Positions 56,113-64,000 of a stretch of 64,000 bases of DNA are shown here, in pieces. The position numbers and the translations under genes were made by a program. The stretch is from the NCBI RefSeq assembly GCF_932526225.1, contig NC_064036.1, forward strand, positions 17,692,953-17,756,952. The letters run 5' to 3'. Each line of letters starts with the position of its first letter. Position 1 is the stretch's first letter. The DNA comes from Nematostella vectensis (lineage: Eukaryota > Cnidaria > Anthozoa > Actiniaria > Edwardsiidae). The notes under the pieces were generated by a model. That model made no database searches and had not been told where the DNA came from. It saw nothing but the letters and a program-made list of their open reading frames with translations.

Positions 56113-57690
56113 CTACAATATTGAAGCCAGATGTGTTGGAGTAGTGCGCTAGATATTAGGGTTGGGTGTTGTAACGTGGGTACCATCAACATTTTTAGAA
56201 TATCTTTGTGTACCCGTGGTGCTGTGTTTTCCACACCGTGGACTTGAGTTTCTCGTGGTGTTGTTTGGTTTCTCGTGGATGTTGTTTGGGTGCGTGTACC
56301 ACGCAACGAATTGATAACATTGGGCCAATATTTGTTTACAGTGTGGTACTTGGCTTGTTTATTGCTGCGATGAGTTATAATTTCGACGGTTTTCTTCTTG
56401 TGTAGAAAAGTATGTGGGGAGGGGTAGTTTTTCACTATGATCAATATGAATTTTCCCTCGAGATTCGGGTTTGGAAGTGGTAGATTCTGTGTTACGAGGC
56501 ATCGTAAATAAGAGGAGGGGAGAAGTGTATACCAGGCTGTATGTTTCCGTAATCGGTAAATTTAAGCGTGAATGCAATTGCATTTCCTAGGCGTCTAGGG
56601 GTGGATTTTAAAGCAAGTACGTACTTTTTGAAGGACGAGGGCACAAATTGCCTTATGCTTACTCTAAAACGTGTACGGTTCATTTGGAGATGCATTTACA
56701 TTCATTATGGATATATTATATTTTTGGTTTATTTGAATCTGTAAAATGAATTAACAAAAGCATAATCATCGTACAAAAAAGCATGCCGTTAAATTCCATT
56801 GCATTTGGAAACCAAGGGATTATTTTATAACTTTTATACAAATCCCAAATATCCCTTGTTTTCTTACTGCAATTAAAGTTACTAACTAATTAAGTATTTA
56901 ACTAAGTAATCGAAGTCAGTTTAGTCGTTAAGTTGAAAGGCCAGACCCTTATTGTTAGGCCTAATAGACACGAAGAGAGCAGAATTTGAATTAACATCTA
57001 GTTGAGGTTTCACAGTATTAGTAAAATTGACTAATAGGCCGCGCAAGCCTTTTTTGTTAACGCTCAAGAGTCAACAAGGAAGTTGACGTTTCTCAGTTGC
57101 TAGGTTACAAGGCCTCTTCGTGGTCACAGCCTTCCAAATTGTTTCTAGAAGTGCAAGTTTCCTGTAGGGAAACGCGTTCTTTTTTTAACAAAATTTATGA
57201 TAGACTTTACACTTTCGGATTGTAAAACATGATAATTCCATTATTCTCCAAACCGTTATGCATTAAACATTTACAGTATTTGTTGCTTATTATGTGTACT
57301 CAGAGCCGGGGAAATACGTATTGAGATCATGCATAATTTGGGGCGATAGATTACACGTTATGGTTATTAGTGACGCCGCTTAGATCTGTTCAGAATTCAT
57401 CTGCGTAAGTGTTGAAATTATTAACACAAAATAACAGTAACGCTTAGGAAAATCGGTTACTTCTTGTAGGCTATAAGGCGCGAACAACTTGCCTTTTACA
57501 AATCAAAGAATTTGGATTTATTTTGTCCTTTCAACGTGCTTTATGAGTTGTATCGAAAAAACATCTTTTAAAAACAATTCGCGGTACCCCAAGGATATAT
57601 CAAATAAGAATAAAAAAGAGGCTAAGATAATCTGAAAAAAAAAAATTAGAATAAAATTAGTTTTCTATACTGTCAGCCAGCTATCGAAAT
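56113..57690. other. EPS8 3'UTR remainder and intergenic sequence
   Basis: There is no canonical AATAAA close to the stop; an ATTAAA near 56872 is possible. A TTCTCGTGG-TGTTGTTTGG duplication lies near 56250-56290. No exon was seen. Confidence 0.4.
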
Positions 57691-57698
57691 GAGCAGTG

Positions 57699-57755
57699 TG
57701 ACGTCACAACCAACCTGTTACACAACTACCTGCAAATGCGCCCATCTGATTGGCT
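57699..57755 (+). promoter_or_regulatory. CRE and inverted CCAAT box upstream of the LRR gene
   Basis: TGACGTCA at 57699-57706 is a perfect cAMP-response element, and TGATTGGC at 57747-57754 is an inverted CCAAT box. They lie 262-318 bp before the LRR start codon at 58017. CREB/ATF and NF-Y use is inferred from these consensus matches. Confidence 0.5.
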
Positions 57756-58016
57756 AGCGGGTTTCAACAAATAGGTGATTTGCGTCCAGCTAAGGCGTCC
57801 GTATATGTCTGTTTAACTTCAACATGTAGCTCTTCTAATTTTTCCACTTTTTCTCATCTACGCTCTCTGAATAGTGAGATGAGGGGCGCCGTTGCTATCG
57901 GAGCCCAAGAAATGTGCAAAGAATTTCTGTCAAAAGCTGTCACAGTAACACCAGAGTCACATTTGCAAGTCAAATGGTTGAATACTAATGCTAATTTCAC
58001 TGAAAATCTTTAAACA

Positions 58017-60380
58017 ATGCGCCTTTGCACTGCTTGTTATTGCTTCAAACGACGTAAAGGAAGTTATTATCCCGATGATGAATACGCCAAATCTAGCATC
58101 ACCCCTGATTGGCCTGTAGATTTGCAGGATGCACGACTTCCAGTTGCTCTACCTAACGTTGAGCGACAGAACGGAAAACTCGCTCTGGATCTCCATGGCA
58201 TGAAACTACAATACTTCCCTGAACAAATCTTGGAGTTGACGCAATTACAAGTGTTGAATCTATCGGGAAATCACATCACAAACTTTCCTTACAGATTTTT
58301 CATGTTGCGTTTCTTGACAGAGCTTTATTTACGGAATGATTTCCTCGAGTTTCTTCCAGCGCAAGTTTGCACACTTGTCCAATTGGAAGTTTTGGATCTT
58401 GCAAATAACTTCATTCGTACGCTACCGTATAGCTCGGGCCATCTTACTAGGCTACGATGGCTAAACTTGCAAAATAACCAGATAACGAATCTTCCCTCTA
58501 GCCTGGCTGATATGAATGGACTTTGCTATCTAAATCTTGAAGCAAATGAGCTGAAAATCGTACCAGAAGTTGTCACGAAGCTAGAAAAACTTCAAGTGCT
58601 TATATTGAGTGATAACGAAATCGGTGCTTTGCCGGCAGATCTTAATGCGCTAGAAAATCTGAGAGAACTTTATTTAGACGATAATCGATTAATGAGCCTT
58701 CCAAAAAAACTTCACGAGTTTTTAACGGGACTTTACATCCTGGATATAAATAACAACGCGGGTAATTTACTTCTTGGTCTGGAGAATGAGAATGTTCAAG
58801 ATCACAAAAAGAGTACCTCGAAGCGTGCCACACACCCCAAAGACAAGAACGTCAACGCAGTTTTCTCAGAAATAAATCTTGATGAGCCTCGGCATGGTGA
58901 AGAGGCATTGCATGAGCACGATGACGAGGTTTTTCGTGCTAATGGTAATATCGAGTATATCGGGTCGGTGGATGTAAGCCCGGGCGCCTCTCGACGCATG
59001 CACAGAACGGTTTCAAAACTCAGGCTCAAAGGTACAGAGGCTGCAAAACCTTCAACGAAATGGCGTGCTTTAGTAGGCGAGCACCGGAAAGCAGGTCTTT
59101 TATCGAGCCAAAAGCCTAATGCTAGCATGACAATAACAAAATCTAAGAACAAGAGATATACATGGCGGGGCTGGCAAGTCTCATTGACTGAGGGTCAGGA
59201 ACCAAACAATAAAAAGAAGTCTTCCAATGGTAGTTCGCGTGAAAGAAGAGAGTCAGTCAAGTTAAACGAGCACGGTCACCCTGCGACAATTGCTGCTCTT
59301 TTGCCGCCAGTAGAGAATATCGCCGGATTGCTTGCCATGAACTTGAGCCTGCAGAACCTAAAGTGTTTTCCACTAGAGCTCTGCGAACTCGATAATCTGA
59401 ATATTTTAATCATGGACTACAACGAGATCAGGCAGTTTCCAGAAGAGGTGTCACAACTAAGTAGGCTTCGTGTATTGCACCTTAACTCCAACAACTTACG
59501 AGCTTTACCTGAAAGCTTCAAGCTCCTGAATCACCTACGGATTCTGTACCTTAAGGATAATAAGCTAAGAGTACTTCCTGACTGGTTCGCTAGCTTTCAC
59601 TGCCTCGCGTACCTCTCTATGGAAAACAACGACCTTGTTTGTTTCCCTGGTGAAATAAGTAAACTGACGTCTTTGGAAGTTTTAATTCTCAGTGGAAACA
59701 GCATTCGTGAGCTTCCTGATAGTATAAAAGAACTTGTAAACCTTAAGGAATTATTTCTGGGGCGTAATAAGATACGAAAGCTGCCTCCATCAATCACCAA
59801 ACTGGAAAAACTCCAGGTTCTTTATCTTCAAGAGAATGCTTTGGATTCGGTTCCTGCGCAAGTATATGGTATCCAGAGCCTGGAAATACTTAATATTTCT
59901 TCTAACAATATAACGTCTCTCTCTGACGAGATAAGGCTTCTTCGCAATCTTGTGGAACTAAACTTGAATAAAAACAACATCCAGGAATTACCTTATGATT
60001 TCCACCTTTTGAAAAATCTTAAAACTTTGTTCTTCAGTGCGAATAATCTTGAGATTGTTCCCGAGTCAATCTGCAAACTTCCTCTCCGGGAGCTGGATTT
60101 GAGTATAAATAAGATTTCGTCTCTTCCTGATTTTGTACGTGCCAGTATTGGAGACATGTCGACGTTAGTAGAGCTGGATATTTCATCCAATAAAATCACT
60201 GCTTTACCAAAAAGTATCGGCAAAATGGAGCGTTTGGAAATACTGCGCGCGGAAAGCAACCCGCTTGATGAAGTGCCAGTATCACTGGCAGACCTTCGAG
60301 AACTCAGAAAGCTGTGTGTTGACCGAGCAGTGAAGATTCCTAGAGACGTTTGCAGGATTTCAAACCTTCAAATCTTATGA
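58017..60380 (+). CDS. Intracellular leucine-rich-repeat protein (787 aa, one exon)
   Basis: Intronless. Residues 1-15 (MRLCTACYCFKRRKG) have three Cys before a basic patch, a plausible palmitoylation/membrane-tether motif (inference); there is no signal peptide or TM segment. LRR block 1 covers about 50-255 (LQVLNLSGNHITNFP, LRWLNLQNNQITNLP types). A charged linker of about 180 residues follows (KSTSKRATHPKDK; RRMHRTVSK). Block 2 covers about 430-785 with some 14 repeats of the LxxLxLxxNxIxxLP class, as in Shoc2/PIRL/LRRD-type intracellular scaffolds. Exact orthology is not clear. The start was chosen as the ATG after an in-frame stop (TAA 58011-58013, then ACA ATG). Lack of introns next to intron-rich genes suggests an old retrocopy or intron loss. 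Confidence 0.88.
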   Translation: MRLCTACYCFKRRKGSYYPDDEYAKSSITPDWPVDLQDARLPVALPNVERQNGKLALDLHGMKLQYFPEQILELTQLQVLNLSGNHITNFPYRFFMLRFLTELYLRNDFLEFLPAQVCTLVQLEVLDLANNFIRTLPYSSGHLTRLRWLNLQNNQITNLPSSLADMNGLCYLNLEANELKIVPEVVTKLEKLQVLILSDNEIGALPADLNALENLRELYLDDNRLMSLPKKLHEFLTGLYILDINNNAGNLLLGLENENVQDHKKSTSKRATHPKDKNVNAVFSEINLDEPRHGEEALHEHDDEVFRANGNIEYIGSVDVSPGASRRMHRTVSKLRLKGTEAAKPSTKWRALVGEHRKAGLLSSQKPNASMTITKSKNKRYTWRGWQVSLTEGQEPNNKKKSSNGSSRERRESVKLNEHGHPATIAALLPPVENIAGLLAMNLSLQNLKCFPLELCELDNLNILIMDYNEIRQFPEEVSQLSRLRVLHLNSNNLRALPESFKLLNHLRILYLKDNKLRVLPDWFASFHCLAYLSMENNDLVCFPGEISKLTSLEVLILSGNSIRELPDSIKELVNLKELFLGRNKIRKLPPSITKLEKLQVLYLQENALDSVPAQVYGIQSLEILNISSNNITSLSDEIRLLRNLVELNLNKNNIQELPYDFHLLKNLKTLFFSANNLEIVPESICKLPLRELDLSINKISSLPDFVRASIGDMSTLVELDISSNKITALPKSIGKMERLEILRAESNPLDEVPVSLADLRELRKLCVDRAVKIPRDVCRISNLQIL

Positions 60381-60570
60381 GGCAAAAGCTAAGGGATGGA
60401 CAGATCTTACCAGTAATGATATTACCTGCGAATTTTTAAAAAGGAAATTGTTATCACTTTTTTCAAAAGATAGTTGATCGTTGACCGAGGTTGGGAAATT
60501 TGACCGAGGCTGCACACAGGCTTCCCACCCGCGTCAGTGAAGGATTTCTAAGGACATACAAATTCACGCA

Positions 60571-60576
60571 AATAAA
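60571..60576 (+). terminator. Poly(A) signal of the LRR gene
   Basis: AATAAA 191 bases after the TGA... of the LRR frame (stop 60378-60380); it is the first canonical signal. Confidence 0.55.
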
Positions 60577-60664
60577 CATCTATGAGTCATATCTTCATGC
60601 TCCTATTTATTAAATTAACATTAGTTGGGATGTAAATGGATCCATTTTTAAATTTTACGAGTTT

Positions 60665-61380
60665 AGAGCGATATAAGTTTGTCTCGGATTTTGAGTCGAT
60701 ACTAAGTTTGTTAATGAGACAAGGCTGGCAACTTAATTCTGACTACCAGATTTTAAGCAGTACGAATCACATCGGTACAGGGTGGGTGAGGGGTGGAACT
60801 ATCCCCGAATCGAGTTTTTTAGCAATCCGCCTAAAAACCTGCGGGAAATGATTTTTTGAATGTCAATTTTAGCTTTCCGTCGATGATCGGGACATAGCGG
60901 CTGGTCAAATGGGATCCTCGCAATGTAATTTGCATAGACAGCGTAGCCCCACACCACCCTAGACCTCTCTTTGTCCCTTCTCTATTTCATTCTGTTTATT
61001 TTCCCCCCACCACTACAGCCACTAGCCATCTTCATACCACACCGCAATTTTCCTAATCATCTTTTTTTCACCTACCCACCACACACTACCACAGCCTGTT
61101 TTGCAGCCCCACATTTCAACCACTCGTTTAGCCCATCCACCTTTTCAGTGTAATTACATTACACCATCTCCAATATGCATTATCTTAGTAGCCATTCTTC
61201 ACCATCACCTCCTACATCACCATGCTATATAATTACACCCACTTCACTACCACACCATTTTAGGCCCCTGCGTCTTGGTACGAATACCCGATCCAAACCA
61301 AAAAATTAAGGTACCACCCTTGTCTCATTAACATACTTAATAGTATCGACCCAAAATTCGGGACAAACTTATATCGCTCT
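60665..61380. mobile_element. Inverted-repeat pair, arms of about 100 bp, 716 bp overall
   Basis: GAGCGATATAAGTTTGTC and GTTAATGAGACAAGG on the plus strand (60666-60725) recur on the minus strand at 61380-61310. Spacing and sequence (including GGTCGATACTA) are conserved with about 80% identity by eye. The 60860-61260 interior is C/A-rich and non-coding. It may be a non-autonomous element into whose right flank the gypsy-type element follows. Confidence 0.6.
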
Positions 61381-61499
61381 GAAGGGACTACCTCTGACCT
61401 ATCCGATGGCTCAAGAAGACCGCTGACAGGTCTCCCCGGTCGGCCATCTTGGATCACGGTCATTCGTTATGCTCCGAGATACAGAGACACACTGACTCT

Positions 61500-61664
61500 T
61501 ATTCGTAAGTTTGTTACCTTAGATGATTAGCCAATTGTTTGTATTAGGTATTCATACGTTTGTATATCGGTTTGTATTGTAGAATCGTATCATCGTTTGT
61601 GATTAAAGACCATAAACAATCTACAATCGAGGAGTTTTCTTCATGATACGATTGATTCGCCGCC
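61500..61664 (+). promoter_or_regulatory. Leader of the gypsy-type element with an 11-bp hairpin
   Basis: AATCGTATCAT (61583-61593) and ATGATACGATT (61643-61653) are perfect inverted repeats enclosing CAATCTACAATCGAGG, ending 12 bp before the gag ATG in a CGCCGCCATGG context. The LTR end and primer-binding site could not be placed because the 3' LTR is outside the window. Confidence 0.4.
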
Positions 61665-63398
61665 ATGGTTGTCATCGAATGCACTGTACCCGACTGTGAG
61701 TTCAAGACCACCGGCGCGTCCGAGGCTGTGGCAATTGCCCTATTGGCCAACCACAACCTGGTCCACAGAAATGAAGCTCAAACCGGGCGCCTACCAGCCA
61801 ACACAGCTCCCAAAGGGCCAAAACTAGACCGGCCGAAGATTGACGTCGGCGTAACAATGGAAGAGTGGAACATCTTTACACGAAGATGGAAAGTGTTCCG
61901 GGCAGGCTCTGGGATTGACGAAAATTCAGCCCCATCACAGTTTTTCCAGTGCGCTGGCACTGAGCTGGGAGACAGCATCCTCAAGGCTAACCCCAATGCT
62001 GCAAACGAGTCACTAACCCAACTGATGGAAGCCATGCGATCCCTCGCCATTATCCCCATTGCTACCTGTGTGCTCCGCACTGAACTCCTCCAGATGCGAC
62101 AAGAGCGAGACGAGTCATTCAGGTCCTTCACGGCCAAAGTAAGAGGCAAAGCCGAAACCTGCGCCTACAACGCGAAGTGCTCATGTAGTCGTCCCGTCGA
62201 CTACACAGACCACGTAATCCGTGACGTCATCATTAACGGACTATACGATAACGAGATTCGGAGGGAAGTCCTGGGCATTGACGGTATCCTGGAGAAGCCG
62301 ATAAATCAAGTCATCGCCGTAGTAGAGAGTAAGGAAATGGCACGCAACGCCCTGCCCCCTTCCCCCTCATTATCCGCCGTCTCATCCTTCCAGAGACAGA
62401 AAACAAACTCACCGCACCCTGCCTCAAGCCCCCCTCAAGCGGATCAGGCGAAAGAAGCAACATGCCCCGGATGTCAAAAGACATTCAAGCTGTTTACCGA
62501 AGGAACTCGCGGATGGAACAAAAAACCGCACCAGCTGTGCATCGACTGTCATAGGGTGAACCGGCGATCAAGACGCCCACAGCGACAGCCTCAACAACGC
62601 TCGCCCCAGGCCCCGACGGTCCATGCCAACCAAGCAGAGCCGATTGCTCAGATATCATCCCTCCACGGTGAGACGAAACAAGATACCCGCCCCACCACAC
62701 ACGCCACCACGGCCAAGCGGCCCGTACGTCTAGACCACCACATCTTCTCCAAGGGAGAATGGAAGCGAGCCCGCTTCAGGGATCACCCCAGGGTACCAAT
62801 CACAATCTCGCTCGCACGAAAGGGCAGACATCGGAAGGAAACCGCCGACACCACCCCCGACATACACGCCGCCGTGTCTGCCATAGCAGAAACAGGAGGA
62901 CAATCCGACCTATGGTCCCTGGCGGACTTCTTAGCATGTGGCTTCTCGAGAGAAGAGCTCCAACCCATCAGACCTAGCCTAACGGCGGCTAATAACTCGC
63001 CCATATCCATAGAAGGGGCGTTCTTCGCCAAACTCAGCGCAACATCCTACAGTGGACAATCCACGACGTCATTCTCCATGGTGTACGTGAGCAGCTCGGT
63101 ACGAGATATGTACCTTTCTTACGACTCGCTTCTGAACCTAGACCTCCTGCCGCACTGTTTCCCACGCCCTGATGACGTCACAAAGGCCTCTAACGAGCGA
63201 CGACCCGCCTCACAAAATAAAACCCGCCCCAACTACACCTCGCCAACCACCAATGCCGCTCGCATCGTCAACGAAGGATGTACCAAACCTGCCTCTGAAC
63301 ATGACGTCACATGTTCGTGCCCCCAGCGTGAGACAACCCCACCACGCCCCCTTCAGAGCTGCCGTTCCCCTGCACACCAGCGAACAACACTAAGATGA
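61665..63398 (+). CDS. Gypsy-type retrotransposon gag-protease polyprotein
   Basis: 577 aa. Residues 1-35 include an odd VIECTVPDCEFKTTGASEAV Cys/His segment seen in invertebrate gypsy gags. Residues 50-230 are a gag-like helical region (EEWNIFTRRWKVFRAGSGI; LLQMRQERDESFRSFTAKVR). A C-x2-C-x21-C-x2-C zinc motif uses C267, C270, C292 and C295. The retropepsin region begins near 400: AETGGQSDLWSLADFLACGF, where families with this layout have DTGAQSDLW. The catalytic Asp is Glu at residue 409 (codon 62889-62891), so the protease is probably dead or diverged. The frame ends in ATGA overlapping the next frame. G/C content is higher than in neighbouring genes. Confidence 0.85.
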   Translation: MVVIECTVPDCEFKTTGASEAVAIALLANHNLVHRNEAQTGRLPANTAPKGPKLDRPKIDVGVTMEEWNIFTRRWKVFRAGSGIDENSAPSQFFQCAGTELGDSILKANPNAANESLTQLMEAMRSLAIIPIATCVLRTELLQMRQERDESFRSFTAKVRGKAETCAYNAKCSCSRPVDYTDHVIRDVIINGLYDNEIRREVLGIDGILEKPINQVIAVVESKEMARNALPPSPSLSAVSSFQRQKTNSPHPASSPPQADQAKEATCPGCQKTFKLFTEGTRGWNKKPHQLCIDCHRVNRRSRRPQRQPQQRSPQAPTVHANQAEPIAQISSLHGETKQDTRPTTHATTAKRPVRLDHHIFSKGEWKRARFRDHPRVPITISLARKGRHRKETADTTPDIHAAVSAIAETGGQSDLWSLADFLACGFSREELQPIRPSLTAANNSPISIEGAFFAKLSATSYSGQSTTSFSMVYVSSSVRDMYLSYDSLLNLDLLPHCFPRPDDVTKASNERRPASQNKTRPNYTSPTTNAARIVNEGCTKPASEHDVTCSCPQRETTPPRPLQSCRSPAHQRTTLR

Positions 63399-64000
63399 AA
63401 GCCTGGCTCCTGAACAGATACGCCTCGTCCACGCTTAATACCTGCCCTCATCGAGCACTCCCTTGCATGGAGGGCCCGCCCGTAGAGATCCACGTGGACC
63501 CCACCGCCAAACCCACTGCCTGCCACACACCGGCCAATATACCCCTCCACTGGCAAAAACGCGTGTACGAAGACCTCCTCCGTGATGAAGCCCTTTGGCG
63601 TGGTAGAGCGAGTCCCCTATGGCGAACCAGTCACGTGGTGCCACAGAATGGTAGTCACACGGAAGCACGATGGATCACCTCGCCGCACAGTGGACCTCTC
63701 ACCACTCAACAAGTACTGCCAACGCGAGACGTATGCGACGGAATCACCGTTTCAACTCGCGCGGCGCATTCCCAACGACACATGGAAGACCGTGACCGAC
63801 GCATGGAACGGTTACCACAGCGTACCCTTACGCTCATCAGACCGCCACCTGACCACCTTTATCACTCCATTTGGCCGCTGGCGCTACACACGGGCACCCC
63901 AAGGCTTCCTCTCCTCGGGGGATGGATACAATCGGAGGTTCGACGCCATCCTAGCTGAATTTGAGCGCAAAGAACGATGCGTTGACGACACGGTGCACTA
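63395..64000 (+). pseudogene. Reverse transcriptase start of the same element, frameshifted, cut by the window
   Basis: A -1-frame ORF starts at 63395 (ATGA overlap). The RT amino end is recognisable (GPPVEIHVDPTAKPTACHTP) up to about 63590. Then the RT-like reading moves to another frame, consistent with a one-base insertion in a T run near 63592. In the shifted frame TFITPFGRWRYTRAPQGF is the RT fingers/palm motif, and the catalytic box at 63978-63989 reads CVDD instead of (Y/F)xDD, a variant known from some invertebrate gypsy lineages. The rest of pol lies beyond 64000. Described as broken; not reconstructed. Confidence 0.8.

Overview
The window reads as nuclear DNA of an invertebrate animal. 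The genes have many short GT-AG introns, are animal families (EPS8, B4GAT1, CIRBP-type RRM proteins), and sit among many small inverted-repeat elements and a Ty3/gypsy-type retrotransposon. An anthozoan cnidarian such as a sea anemone (Nematostella-like) fits best. That assignment is an inference, because I could not search a database.

Layout. 1-9 kb is gene-poor: inverted-repeat elements, tandem repeats and an orphan first exon of an RRM gene (1552-1648, minus). 9.2-12.7 kb holds two glycine-rich RRM proteins head to head (minus 9158-10208; plus 10619-12735) around a 410-bp shared promoter region. 14-17.3 kb holds a minisatellite, a candidate R2-like retroelement remnant and a decayed 28S rRNA 3' part that starts exactly at the classical R2 insertion site. 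17.3-22 kb is repeat-rich, including a foldback element with sub-repeated arms. 22.1-26.4 kb is a plus-strand gene for an unrecognised basic protein (about 422 aa). It is convergent with a complete seven-exon B4GAT1-like glucuronyltransferase gene (minus, 34194-26659, about 405 aa). B4GAT1 in turn is divergent from a large EPS8-like gene (plus, 38015-55906, 26 coding exons, about 1092 aa: PTB, central helical region, SH3, SAM-like effector domain and a long coiled-coil/Pro-Met tail). 57.7-60.4 kb is an intronless two-block leucine-rich-repeat protein (787 aa). 61.5-64 kb is the 5' part of a gypsy-type retrotransposon, with protease and RT defects, running off the window.

I rebuilt exons by hand from splice sites, phase continuity and family similarity. 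Phases close without remainder for the RRM, B4GAT1 and EPS8 genes. For the unknown gene they close only if one GC-AG intron is accepted.

The most unusual feature is a recurring structure. In at least seven introns of EPS8, B4GAT1 and possibly the plus-strand RRM gene, a tandem array starts at, or within a few bases of, a 5' splice site, and most units carry a copy of the donor and sometimes of the exon's last bases. The extreme case is about 126 copies of a 25-bp unit, nearly all containing AAGGTTAGT. Similar duplications surround two acceptors and the EPS8 stop codon. A second item of interest is a 946-bp inverted-repeat element in an EPS8 intron that carries its own apparently intact two-exon mini-gene (94 aa).
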